Shown here piece by piece: positions 49,790 to 58,807 of a stretch of 64,000 bases of DNA. The DNA comes from Armatimonadota bacterium (GTDB lineage: Bacteria; Armatimonadota; DTGP01; JAKQQT01). The stretch spans positions 62,001 to 126,000 of the forward strand of contig DASXVS010000071.1 in NCBI GenBank assembly GCA_036504095.1, given 5' to 3'. The notes under the pieces were generated by a model that was given only the letters and a program-made list of their open reading frames with translations, did not search any database and was not told the DNA's origin. Every line of letters begins with the position of its first letter. Position 1 is the first letter of the stretch. Both the position numbers and the translations under genes were made by a program.

Positions 49790-50914
49790 TCACGATGACT
49801 TGATGCCCAGTTTGTTGAGGTCGGCGACGAACTTATCCACGTTGTCCTTCGTCACAACGGTCACGCCGGTGTCGATGACGCCGTTTGCTGGCATTTTCAA
49901 TTCCGCCTGCGCGGCGGCCAGGCCCTTCCGGTTGATCTCGGTGAGGAACTGGATACCCAGCGAGCCGAACTTGTAAGGTTTCTGAACGATGGTGTAGTCC
50001 ACCTGCCCGGCTTTCAGAGCATCGATGGTACCCGGTTCAAGGTCGAAGCAGAAGATCTTATACTGCGCCCGCTTGTGTGCGCTCTGCACGGCCGCGACGA
50101 TCGCGGGCGGGTTGTATGCCCACACGCCGAGGAATCCCGCGACCTTGTCGCCATACTTGTTGATCACGTCTTCAACGTTCTTGCGCGCCAGCGTCTTGTC
50201 CGTCCGGTCCTCCATGACGGCAATGACCTTGATGCCGTGCGGCTCAGTGACGCTTCGAAAGCCGTTAACCCGCTCAGTTGCGTTCGCGGCGCCCTTGTTC
50301 CCCACGAACGCGACGATGTCGCCACCCTTGGGAAGGAACTTCAGCGCCGCTTCGCCCGCCGCTTTGCCGGCCTGGAAGTTGTTCGTGCCGATGTAAGCCA
50401 ACCGGTGCGAGGCCGGTGAGTCGGAATCGATGGTGATGATCGGCACGGGTGGCTTGCCCTTCATCATCAGTTCGTTGATGATCGGCTCAAGGGCCTCCGG
50501 ATCCATCGCGGAAACCGCGATGCCGTCAACGCCCTTGGACACTGCGTCTTCCAGCAGGCGGCGCTGCTGCGGCACTTCGGACTTGTCCGGCGCGTTGAAT
50601 GTGGCTTCCACGCCCAAGGCGCGCGCCTCGTCCTTCATGCCGGTGCGCGCCGCTTCCCAGAACGCCGACTGCGCGTTGGATATAATCTGGAATTTGAGCG
50701 GGCCGCTGGGCTTGCGCGGGGCTTCGAACAGCTTTGTCACCTCGGCGGACGGGGGTTGCGCGGCGGCGGGCGGTTGGAGGTCAGCGGCCGGCCCCGATCC
50801 TCCCGCCCCGCTGCCGGCAGGGGTGGCGGTCTTGTTGCCGCAGGACGAGATGATTGCGGCCGATATCAGAGCCAGGCCAACGGAAGACAAGTGGCGCAAT
50901 GACACGCGGAACAT
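49790..50914 (-). CDS. Sugar ABC transporter substrate-binding lipoprotein (RbsB type)
   Basis: 374 residues. Lipoprotein signal with lipobox ISSC at about 21-24 (LALISAAIISSCGNK), a Gly/Pro/Ala linker, then a periplasmic-binding-protein type I fold (about 70-370): FQIISNAQSAFWEAARTGMKDEA, DGIAVSAMDPEALEPII, IDSDSPASHRLAYIGTNN and GDIVAFVGNKGAANATERVNGF. Probably binds a pentose or hexose. aaaggag lies 8 bases before the ATG at 50914. Confidence 0.9.
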   Translation of the reverse strand: MFRVSLRHLSSVGLALISAAIISSCGNKTATPAGSGAGGSGPAADLQPPAAAQPPSAEVTKLFEAPRKPSGPLKFQIISNAQSAFWEAARTGMKDEARALGVEATFNAPDKSEVPQQRRLLEDAVSKGVDGIAVSAMDPEALEPIINELMMKGKPPVPIITIDSDSPASHRLAYIGTNNFQAGKAAGEAALKFLPKGGDIVAFVGNKGAANATERVNGFRSVTEPHGIKVIAVMEDRTDKTLARKNVEDVINKYGDKVAGFLGVWAYNPPAIVAAVQSAHKRAQYKIFCFDLEPGTIDALKAGQVDYTIVQKPYKFGSLGIQFLTEINRKGLAAAQAELKMPANGVIDTGVTVVTKDNVDKFVADLNKLGIKSS

Positions 50915-50990
50915 CGGCAGTCTCCTTTGCTCGATCAATGTTGCCGTCCCGTGACGGCGTGGAGCACGGTGTATACCGGCCGGACACACA

Positions 50991-51031
50991 GAAAGCGCCG
51001 GCGGCTTGATAGAATCATGCCCCCGGCGCCC
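50991..51031 (-). terminator. Possible terminator after the epimerase gene
   Basis: On the minus strand gcgccgg (51029-51023) pairs with ccggcgc (51001-50995) and is followed by tttc. Located 35 bp after the stop of the epimerase gene. The T-run is short, so weak. Confidence 0.4.
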
Positions 51032-51066
51032 TCTCAAAGTAAAACTGTGCGAACCGAACCGGACAT

Positions 51067-51990
51067 TCAGCCGGCCTGGCGCAGGTATTCTATGTAGTGC
51101 GGGAGCCCTTCTTCCATCGTGACGGCGGGTTTCCACCCCAGCACCTTCGCCGCCAGGCCCGCGTTCAGGATGCTCGTCTGCATTTCGCCCTTGCGCGCTT
51201 CCGCATACACCGGAGGATCACTCACGCCGGCAGCCTGTGCGAGGATTTCGTACAGGCGGTTCACGGATGTGCCCACGCCGGTTCCGATGTTGAAGGTGCC
51301 GCCGGGGGCTTCCACCCCAGCGAGACACGCTTTCACCACGTCGCTGACGTGTACGTAGTCCCGGACCTGGGAACCGTCACCGAACACGGTGCAAGGCTGA
51401 CCGTTCAACAGGCGTTTGCCGAAGATCGCCACCACACCCGCCTCACCGTGGGGATCCTGGCGCGGACCGTATACGTTTCCGAACCGGCACACGGTTCCGG
51501 GAAGGCCATTCGCGTGATAGTAGTGAATGTAGCGTTCCGCGCACAGTTTGCTGATCCCGTAGGGCGCGATCGGCATGGGCGGCACGGTTTCAGGCGTGGG
51601 AATTTCGTCCACATCGCCGTACATTGCGCCGCCGGTGGAACTGAACACGAATCGCTGCGCGCCCGCGGCCAACGCGGAGCGCAGCACGTTTACGGTTCCG
51701 TACACGTTGACATGGTTGTCGAAGAGCGGGTCTTCAACCGATCGGCGGACGTCCATCTGTGCGGCGAGGTGGAAAACGGCTTCGGGCGAGAAATTGCGCA
51801 TGATAGACTCGACGGCGGGATCCCGCACGTCCACCGTCTCAAGGCGCACGTCCTTCGGCAGGTTGGAGGCTTTCCCCGATACGAGGTTGTCGATAACAAC
51901 CACTTCCGCGCCCTTGGCGCGAAGCGCGTCAACAATATGCGAGCCGATGAAGCCCGCTCCGCCGGTTACTACGGCTCGTTTGATAGTCAC
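51067..51990 (-). CDS. NAD-dependent epimerase/dehydratase (UDP-glucose 4-epimerase-like)
   Basis: 307 residues, extended SDR. RAVVTGGAGFIGSHIVDALRAKGAEV is the NAD motif (GxxGxxG); the catalytic Ser-Tyr-Lys is in FSSTGGAMYGD and APYGISKLCAERY. FNIGTGVGTSVNRLYEIL is typical of GalE-like and related sugar nucleotide epimerases. Start is GTG at 51990. Precise sugar unknown. Confidence 0.9.
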   Translation of the reverse strand: MTIKRAVVTGGAGFIGSHIVDALRAKGAEVVVIDNLVSGKASNLPKDVRLETVDVRDPAVESIMRNFSPEAVFHLAAQMDVRRSVEDPLFDNHVNVYGTVNVLRSALAAGAQRFVFSSTGGAMYGDVDEIPTPETVPPMPIAPYGISKLCAERYIHYYHANGLPGTVCRFGNVYGPRQDPHGEAGVVAIFGKRLLNGQPCTVFGDGSQVRDYVHVSDVVKACLAGVEAPGGTFNIGTGVGTSVNRLYEILAQAAGVSDPPVYAEARKGEMQTSILNAGLAAKVLGWKPAVTMEEGLPHYIEYLRQAG

Positions 51991-52073
51991 GATCTGATCC
52001 TTCCCTGAACTCTCGATGGTCCATCGCTATTCTAGCACCGGGATCAATAACGCATAGGATGCGGCGTACGTGA

Positions 52074-52895
52074 TTAGTGCTCGTGGTCATGCGCGATGAC
52101 GTGCTGGTGGGGGTGAACGTGGACCAGGCCTTCGTGCTCGTGGGCGTGAGCGTGAACGAGATTCACCGAGAGCAGCAGTTCCGTATCGGACAGAATATCA
52201 ATCGCATCGCGGTCGGCGACAAGGGAGTGTTCTTCGCTGAGCACGAGCGCGCGGTCGGCCAGGTGCGGAACGAGGGCCAGGTCGTGCGTTGCCGTTACGA
52301 GGGTTACGCCGGCCGCCGCCAACTGGCCGAGCAGATCCAGCAATACATGCTGGCTTCGAGGGTCCAGCCCTGCAGTTGGTTCATCGAGCAGGAGCACCGA
52401 CGGGCCGACGGCCAGGAGCGAGGCCAGCGCTACTCGCTTTTTCTGCCCGGCGCTGAGCGTTTGCGGAGGCCGGTCGCGGAGATCCTCCAGATTGAGCAGC
52501 TTCAGCGTGTCCTCGATGCGAGTGCGGATTTCATCCTTCGGCAATCGCAATTGCAGCGGCGCAAACGCGATTTCCTCTTCCACCGTCGGGCAGAAGAGCT
52601 GAGCGTCGGAGTTCTGGAACAGAAAACCGACTTCCTTGCGAAACCGGGGCCCGAAATCAGACTGTTCCAACGCCTGTTCGGTCAGCGCCGCGCCCATCAC
52701 CGTGATGCGCCCTTGGGTGGGATAGTACAGACCATCCATCAGGTGCAGCAGGGTTGACTTGCCGCTGCCGTTCGCGCCGAGAAGGACCACTCGCTCACCT
52801 GGCTGTACGTTGAACGTCACGCCGCTCAGGCTTTCGGGGTATCGCGGATATGCGAAATGAACGTCTTCGATGGAATAGAGTACCGGCAAGCGCAT
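52074..52895 (-). CDS. ECF transporter ATPase for Co/Ni uptake (CbiO/NikO-like) with His-rich tail
   Basis: 273 residues. Walker A LLGANGSGKSTLLHLMDGL, Q-loop FLFQNSDAQLFC, signature LSAGQKKRVALASLLAVGPSVLLLDEPTAGLD. The C-terminal 24 residues hold about nine histidines (HAHAHEHEG, HVHPHQHVIAHDHEH), a probable metal-binding tail. Start ATG at 52895 overlaps the CbiQ stop (TGATG). Final gene of the cbiM-cbiQ-cbiO set. Confidence 0.9.
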   Translation of the reverse strand: MRLPVLYSIEDVHFAYPRYPESLSGVTFNVQPGERVVLLGANGSGKSTLLHLMDGLYYPTQGRITVMGAALTEQALEQSDFGPRFRKEVGFLFQNSDAQLFCPTVEEEIAFAPLQLRLPKDEIRTRIEDTLKLLNLEDLRDRPPQTLSAGQKKRVALASLLAVGPSVLLLDEPTAGLDPRSQHVLLDLLGQLAAAGVTLVTATHDLALVPHLADRALVLSEEHSLVADRDAIDILSDTELLLSVNLVHAHAHEHEGLVHVHPHQHVIAHDHEH

Positions 52896-53839
52896 CACCT
52901 CAGCAGAAAGAGGGCCGAGCCCGCACCCAGGACGGCAAAGAGAAAAGCCCAGTCGCGCATATGAAGCGGCGGATCGTCCAACAGACGCACTTCGCCCGTG
53001 TACCCGCGCGACAGCATCGCCAGATACACGTTGTTTCCCAACGACTGCGTGCGGCGGAACAGCGAGCCGACCCCGGCGCCCACCCAGGCCTGTTCCTCAC
53101 GCAGAGTGCCCGCCGAGATGGAACGACTTCGCTTGGCGAGGTGAATCTCCTCGGCGACATGCAGCAGAACGAGCAGATAGCGTTCCATCATGCTCAGCAG
53201 CATCACGAACAGGCGCGGCGCGCCGATGGCGCGGAGCCCACGGAACAGCCGGTCCGGGCGGGTGGTCAGGGTCAGCAGTAGCGCGAGTGTCACGCAGACG
53301 GCCGTGCGGAGCACGAATCTTGCCGCAACCACGAGCCCTGAATCGGTCACGGCCAGATAGGGCGGCAGATGCCAAGTCCCAGGCGTCAGGAGTCCCGGCC
53401 GTACCAGGATCCACACCGGGTGGCCCGGGGTCACTGCGTTCAGGGTGGCGGGCAGGATGATGGCCGCGGAAAACAGGGGGATGGCGAGCAGCACGCGCGC
53501 CACGCGTCGTGCCGGTATCCGTGATGCCGCCGCCAGCAGCAGGCAGATCGCATACGCCCCCGCAAGAGTTTCCGGTCTCCGAATGAGCGTCGCCACGATG
53601 ACCAGAGCGAGAATGCCGACGACCTTGGCGCGCGCGTCAATGCGCTGGAGCAGTCCGCCCGCTTCGGAGATCTCCCGTCCCGACGCCATTTCGGCGACCA
53701 GGGAACCGATGCCGGCGATAGCCTTTCGGAGCGGTCCCGACGATGCGCCGGCCCGCCGCTCAGTCCTCCGCGGAAACGGCGACTCGGTCCATCTATCAGC
53801 GCCGGCCTGAGGCGCCAGCCACTCCGGTATCGCAGCCAT
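52895..53839 (-). CDS. ECF transporter transmembrane (T) protein, CbiQ/NikQ-like
   Basis: 314 residues with an unusually long hydrophilic N-terminus (about 60) before five or six membrane spans. RIDARAKVVGILALVIVATLI and, near the end, MMERYLLVLLHVAEEIHLAKRSRSIS contain the coupling helices that contact the ATPase. Overlaps CbiM by 44 bp. Confidence 0.88.
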   Translation of the reverse strand: MAAIPEWLAPQAGADRWTESPFPRRTERRAGASSGPLRKAIAGIGSLVAEMASGREISEAGGLLQRIDARAKVVGILALVIVATLIRRPETLAGAYAICLLLAAASRIPARRVARVLLAIPLFSAAIILPATLNAVTPGHPVWILVRPGLLTPGTWHLPPYLAVTDSGLVVAARFVLRTAVCVTLALLLTLTTRPDRLFRGLRAIGAPRLFVMLLSMMERYLLVLLHVAEEIHLAKRSRSISAGTLREEQAWVGAGVGSLFRRTQSLGNNVYLAMLSRGYTGEVRLLDDPPLHMRDWAFLFAVLGAGSALFLLR

Positions 53840-54869
53840 CGCGCTCCTTCCCTCTCATCAGTTTGCCAGCAACCGCGGAGAGCAGCCACAACAGGCCGAT
53901 TCCAACGAAAGCCGATACGATGTATGATAGGCTCAGCGCGAGCAGCGGCGCCGATTTCTGACCCGGCAGCGCATAGTCCGGCAGTACGGAATGCCAGCGC
54001 CCTTCCGCGCCGGCCAGGCCGGACGGGACGTAGCCGGCCATCTTGCCGATTTGCTGCGCGCTCCACTCCCCCCACGCGGAACCACTGCCGAATCTCGCGG
54101 GTAGGTACAGTCCAAGCGGTGTCAGAATGGCCAGAACCGTCAGAGCGCGGATGAGCCGACGCTCCAGCGGCACGCCCGCGTCTGTTGAAGTACGCTCACG
54201 GGTGGGTATCAATTCCGGCGAAGTGCGCTGGAAATACGCGATCACGAGGCCCGTAACCAGCCCTTCCACCACTCCGAAAACGAGCAGATGCTCTACCGCC
54301 ATTGCCGGGATGGCGACTTTCAACCCGAACGGGCTGTACAGGGCGTGACCGGCTGCATCGTGCGCCAACAGCGGCTGAATACCGAACATCACCGCCGCGG
54401 AAAGCGCGGCGGCGTTCAGTCCCACGTAACCGCCGGCGGCGCCGGCGATAGCGTGCAATCGCGAACTAGCCGGCGCCTTTCCCGATATCAGGCGGTATAC
54501 CCCCCACCCCGTGAACGGCATGATCACGGCCATGTTCAGGCAATTCGCGCCCAAGGCCGTGATTCCACCGTCACCGAAGAGAAGCGCTTGCAGGATCAGC
54601 GCGAGGCTCACCGCCACCATGGCCGCCCACGGGCCGAGGAGAACCGCCACCAGAACGCCGCCCACCGCGTGTCCGGTCGTCCCTCCCGGAATCGGGACGT
54701 TGAACATCATGATGAGAAAGGTAAAGGCGGCCGAAAGCGCCAGCATCGGCACCTGGCGGTTCCGCAGGGTTTTCTTGAGCTTCGCAATCGCCGAGGCCCA
54801 GAATCCCGCCATCACCACGTACGCCGGAACGTACGTCTGCGGCCCAAGATAACCATCCGGAATGTGCAC
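53796..54869 (-). CDS. Cobalt/nickel ECF substrate-binding protein CbiM/NikM with C-terminal PDGLE-type domain
   Basis: 357 residues. The start must be GTG at 54869 because CbiM binds metal through N-terminal Met-His (M)HIPDGYLGP; gagagagg lies about 8 bases upstream. Several spans follow (VPIPGGTTGHAVGGVLVAVLLGP, LGANCLNMAVIMPFTG), then from about 235 a CbiN/NikN-like PDGLE-type domain (LPDYALPG) with a final span. No B12 riboswitch is seen upstream since the GH42 gene overlaps. Metal Co or Ni not decided. Confidence 0.88.
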   Translation of the reverse strand: MHIPDGYLGPQTYVPAYVVMAGFWASAIAKLKKTLRNRQVPMLALSAAFTFLIMMFNVPIPGGTTGHAVGGVLVAVLLGPWAAMVAVSLALILQALLFGDGGITALGANCLNMAVIMPFTGWGVYRLISGKAPASSRLHAIAGAAGGYVGLNAAALSAAVMFGIQPLLAHDAAGHALYSPFGLKVAIPAMAVEHLLVFGVVEGLVTGLVIAYFQRTSPELIPTRERTSTDAGVPLERRLIRALTVLAILTPLGLYLPARFGSGSAWGEWSAQQIGKMAGYVPSGLAGAEGRWHSVLPDYALPGQKSAPLLALSLSYIVSAFVGIGLLWLLSAVAGKLMRGKERDGCDTGVAGASGRR

Positions 54870-54922
54870 GCGATATCCCTCTCTCACCACGACCATTCGC
54901 CGGCTCTGCGTGCCGGGCGTTC

Positions 54923-56941
54923 CTACCCCTCCTCGATAATCCACACCCCCTGCGACGCCAACTCATTCGTTCCGCCAACCGCTTTGCCGCTGAGCAGTTC
55001 CTTGCCCGCGGGAGCCGACACTTTCACAGGCGCCGGACCGTGGTTGACGACGAAGGTGAAGGTCTTGCCATCCTTCACCCTCTGCCCCACTTCCACGCCC
55101 GCCGGTACGTCCAACGGCGCTTGAATGCCGCGCGGACGGAACGCGGCGTTCAGGATGTAACCGCGCCCCTCGGAATCCAGGTCGGTCCCGGCGTACCACG
55201 CCTCGCCTTGACCGAACCCGTTGCGCGTGATGGCGGGCTCGCCCTTGTGCCAGCCTTCCGTATAGGAAGCAACGCTTTCCGCGGTCTCCAGTTTCAATCT
55301 CTCGACCGCCACGCTGCAGGTGAACGGCGCCGTGAACGTTTCGGCGTCGATGGCCGCTTCGGGAGCGTGAAGCCACGCTTTCTGGACATCGTTTGGCTGC
55401 ATGGGGTCGATTTCCTCGTTCCAGATGCCAAAGAGTTTGCGCAGCGGGCCGGGATAGCCTCCCAAGAAAGCGAGGTCGTTCTCGTTCACGATGCCGGTCC
55501 ACAGGCTCCCGATAACGGCGCCTCCGCGCTGTGCGATGCCCTCCAGGTTTTGCGCCACGCCGGGCCGCACCATATACAGCGTCGGCACGATCACCACGTC
55601 GAACCGCTCGAGGTCGGCGCTCGGATTCACCAGTTCCACCGGCACGTTCATGGCATGCACCGCCGCATACCATTTCTGCACCTGGTCGAGGTATCGCAGA
55701 TCCTTCGTTGGACCCGGCGCATGTTCTTGAGCCCACCAGCATTCCCAATCGAACAGGATGGCCACGCGGGCTGGCACCGTCGAACCGATCAACGTGTCGC
55801 CGAGCGATTTCAACTCCGCGCCCAGCGCTGCGCATTCCCGGTAGGTTCGCGTTTCGTCGCTGCCGGAATGGTCCACGAATGCCCCGTGGAATTTCTCGAA
55901 GCCTCCCTGCCCGCGGCGCCATTGGAAGAACATCACGGTGTCGGCGCCGTGCATAATCGCCTGGTAACTCTGCGCGCGCATCACACCGGGCGCCTTCAGG
56001 CTGTTGCGTTCGCCCCAGTTCGTCTGGTCCGGCGTTTGCTCCATGAGCATGAACGGCTTCCCGTCCTTCAGCCCCCGCATCAGGTCGTGGCGCATGGCCG
56101 GCAGCCATATGGGGTCGGTCCTCTGCGGGTACGAGTCCCACGAGACGACGTCCAAGTGCTTAGCCCACGCGAAGTAGTCCAGAGGTTTGAATGTGCCCAT
56201 CAGGTTTGTCGTGATCGGCACGTCCGGTGTGATAGACCTCAGGATGTCTGCCTCGCCGCGGTAGCACGCGAGGCAGCTTTCGCTTTGAAAGCGGTCGTAG
56301 TCCAGCAGCATTGCCGGCACGCTCTGGTCACCGTGCTCGGTTGGAGACTGGATTTCGTCCCAATCCGTAAAGGCGTGCGACCAGAACGCCGTGTACCACC
56401 TGCGGTTCACTTCGTCCAGAGACCCGTACCGTTCGTTCAGCCACTCGCGGAAGGCCTGCGCGCATTTCTCGCAATAGCATTGCGGGCCGTATTCGTTGCT
56501 CACATGCCAGATGGCCAGCCCGGGGTGCTTCTTGTACCGCTCCGCCATCTTCCGGGCGAGGCCCTGGGACAGGCGGCGGAAATTGGGGCTGTTCGGGCAG
56601 TAATTCTGCCGCCAGCCATGCTTCCTACGCCGGCCGTCACGATCGACCGGCAGGACATCGGAATACTTGGCGGACATCCAGGCCGGCTGCGCGGCGGTGG
56701 ACGTCGCAAGGCAGGAATAGACCCCGTTTTCGTACAACAGATCCAGAATCCGGTCGAGCCAGCCGAAGTTGAACTTCTGCTCCTCCGGCTGCAGCTTGAC
56801 CCAACTGAAAACCGGCAGCGTAGCGATGTTCACGCCGGCCTTCTTCATGAGGCGGACGTCGTCTTGCCATACCTCTTCAGGCCACTGGTCCGGGTTGTAG
56901 TCTGCGCCATACCAGATGCACGGCAGTTTCGGGTTTATCAT
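54923..56941 (-). CDS. Beta-galactosidase, glycoside hydrolase family 42
   Basis: 672 residues. TIM-barrel N-terminus (IWYGADYNPDQWPEEVWQDD), acid/base Glu150 in WHVSNEYGPQC, nucleophile Glu301 in LMEQTPDQTNW, and zinc cysteines in CYCEKC as in many GH42 enzymes. Trimerisation and C-terminal domains follow (about 390-670). No signal peptide, so cytoplasmic. It hydrolyses terminal beta-galactosides or arabinosides. Confidence 0.94.
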   Translation of the reverse strand: MINPKLPCIWYGADYNPDQWPEEVWQDDVRLMKKAGVNIATLPVFSWVKLQPEEQKFNFGWLDRILDLLYENGVYSCLATSTAAQPAWMSAKYSDVLPVDRDGRRRKHGWRQNYCPNSPNFRRLSQGLARKMAERYKKHPGLAIWHVSNEYGPQCYCEKCAQAFREWLNERYGSLDEVNRRWYTAFWSHAFTDWDEIQSPTEHGDQSVPAMLLDYDRFQSESCLACYRGEADILRSITPDVPITTNLMGTFKPLDYFAWAKHLDVVSWDSYPQRTDPIWLPAMRHDLMRGLKDGKPFMLMEQTPDQTNWGERNSLKAPGVMRAQSYQAIMHGADTVMFFQWRRGQGGFEKFHGAFVDHSGSDETRTYRECAALGAELKSLGDTLIGSTVPARVAILFDWECWWAQEHAPGPTKDLRYLDQVQKWYAAVHAMNVPVELVNPSADLERFDVVIVPTLYMVRPGVAQNLEGIAQRGGAVIGSLWTGIVNENDLAFLGGYPGPLRKLFGIWNEEIDPMQPNDVQKAWLHAPEAAIDAETFTAPFTCSVAVERLKLETAESVASYTEGWHKGEPAITRNGFGQGEAWYAGTDLDSEGRGYILNAAFRPRGIQAPLDVPAGVEVGQRVKDGKTFTFVVNHGPAPVKVSAPAGKELLSGKAVGGTNELASQGVWIIEEG

Positions 56942-56956
56942 CGTGTCCCTTTCTGT

Positions 56957-58783
56957 CTACTCGCTTCGTCCACCGAGATATTTGGCGAGGAACGCTTCCG
57001 CGGCGGCGTAGAACTTGAGCCTGTTTTCCGGTCGGGCAAAACCGTGACCTTCGTCCTCAAAAACCATATACTCAACCGGTTTGCCGGAGCTTTCCATCGC
57101 GGCGACGATCTGGTCGCTTTCCGCCTGTGGAACGCGCGGGTCGTTCGCTCCCTGCGCAATCAGGAGCGGCTTTACGATGTTCTCGACGTGGAACAGAGGC
57201 GAACGCTCTTTGAGCATATCCTCATCCTCCACCGCGCGGCCCACCCGGTCATCGAGCATCTTGCGCATGACTTCCCAATACGGAGGGATGGAGTTCAGGA
57301 AAGTGAGCAAATTGCTTGGCCCAACGATGTCCACGCCGCAGCAGAAGACTCTCGGTTGGAATGCCAGCCCGCAGAGGACCGCGTAGCCGCCGTAACTGCC
57401 TCCGAAGATCGCCACTCGAGCCGGGTCGGCGATTCCGCGTTCAACGGCCCAGTCAACAGCGTCGATCAGGTCGTCCAGCATCTTGCGGCCCCACTCGCGA
57501 TCGCCCGCGTGCGTGAACGCTTTGCCGAAGCCCTCTGATGAACGGAAGTTAACCTGTAAGCACGCATAACCGCGGTTCGCGAACCACTGCGCCTCCGGAT
57601 CGTATCCCCATTGGTCGCGCGCCCACGGTCCGCCGTGGACATTCAGCACCATCGGCAGATTCTTGCCATTGGAGCCAACCGGAAGCGTGAGATATGATGG
57701 CAAAGTGAGACCGTCGCGCGAGCGGATGTCCACCGCGCTCATCGGGGCGAGCGTGTAGCGGTCCAATTCCGGCCGTGCGGAGAACAGGAACTCAGCCCGT
57801 TTTTCGGTGCGATGATACAAGTAGTATCCCACGCTGCCGATGTCGCGCGTGTATTCCACGATCCATCGCGAGTCGTCATCGGTCCGGCTTCCGATGCCCA
57901 GGTCGCCGTCGTTGACCGCTTTGAGCGCTTCGAGGTCGGCGCGCAGGGACTCGTCCAATACCTCCCATTCGGTCCGGTGGCGATCGAACGAAACCGCCTG
58001 GAGTTCGCGCGAGACGGGGTGAAACACCACGTCTCCGCAGTCGACATCTTCGCGCCCGGCGAGCACCCGAAGGCTTCCGGAGGCTGCATCCAGCAACGCC
58101 ACCTGCTTCGCGTTCGCGTCCTTGCTGGTCACGATATACAGTCCGGCGCCATCCTCGGAGAAGCTGAGCGGCCCGGCCTCGTCCTCGGGGCCGACGGTAT
58201 GGACCGATTTCCACTCGCCATCTTCCGGACCTCGGAGCCGGATGTCCCATCCTCCGTCAGCCGTTTGCGCCGCCACGCATCGCACCTGCAACGATGCGTC
58301 CGCGACGAACGCCAGCGCATCACCCGGGTTTTCGAGGGCTACCTGCGACTCTCCGGTCGAGAGCGTGACTTCATACACGTCGTGCAATGCCGGGTCGCGC
58401 TGGTTGAGCGCCACCAGGATGCGATCCGGCGTGTTTCGCTCGACCGCTACCAAGTGCGCCTGCACGCCGTCCGCCGGCGTGAGATCGCGTACGGCGCGAT
58501 CGGTGATGCGGACCGCGTAGACGTGCCAGTTCTCGTCACCATCCCTGTCCTGTACATACAGAACGTGCTCGCGGTCGTACGTCCAAGCATAAGCACGGAT
58601 GCCGCGCCCAGTGTCGTTTGTCAGTGGCTCCGCATCTCCGCCTTCCGCCGCACGCAGCCAGACGTTCAGCACGCCATCCAGCGGCGCGATATAGGCAAGC
58701 CAGCGGCCGTCCGGTGACAAACCGGGCCGGGTGAAGGTGGGATTGCCAAACAGGGTTTCTCTCGGGATCAGTGTTGGGGGCAT
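56957..58783 (-). CDS. S9 family prolyl oligopeptidase-like serine peptidase
   Basis: 608 residues: an N-terminal beta-propeller (about 15-350; repeated PDGRWLAYIAP, DVVFHPVSRELQAVSFD-like blades) and a C-terminal alpha/beta-hydrolase (about 355-605). The catalytic Ser463 is in FGGSYGGYAVL; Asp and His are likely in NDPRVPQAESDQ and DEGHGFARPENR. It matches acylaminoacyl-peptidase/dipeptidyl-peptidase types. 15 bp before the GH42 gene, probably one transcript. Confidence 0.92.
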   Translation of the reverse strand: MPPTLIPRETLFGNPTFTRPGLSPDGRWLAYIAPLDGVLNVWLRAAEGGDAEPLTNDTGRGIRAYAWTYDREHVLYVQDRDGDENWHVYAVRITDRAVRDLTPADGVQAHLVAVERNTPDRILVALNQRDPALHDVYEVTLSTGESQVALENPGDALAFVADASLQVRCVAAQTADGGWDIRLRGPEDGEWKSVHTVGPEDEAGPLSFSEDGAGLYIVTSKDANAKQVALLDAASGSLRVLAGREDVDCGDVVFHPVSRELQAVSFDRHRTEWEVLDESLRADLEALKAVNDGDLGIGSRTDDDSRWIVEYTRDIGSVGYYLYHRTEKRAEFLFSARPELDRYTLAPMSAVDIRSRDGLTLPSYLTLPVGSNGKNLPMVLNVHGGPWARDQWGYDPEAQWFANRGYACLQVNFRSSEGFGKAFTHAGDREWGRKMLDDLIDAVDWAVERGIADPARVAIFGGSYGGYAVLCGLAFQPRVFCCGVDIVGPSNLLTFLNSIPPYWEVMRKMLDDRVGRAVEDEDMLKERSPLFHVENIVKPLLIAQGANDPRVPQAESDQIVAAMESSGKPVEYMVFEDEGHGFARPENRLKFYAAAEAFLAKYLGGRSE

Positions 58784-58807
58784 CCGAGGCCTTTCATTTC
58801 CGTGCCG

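Noticed and set aside
55040-57538. 832-codon plus-strand frame antisense to the GH42 and S9 genes
   Set aside because: High GC gives long antisense frames; the protein shows no motif and the opposite strand has clear catalytic sites.
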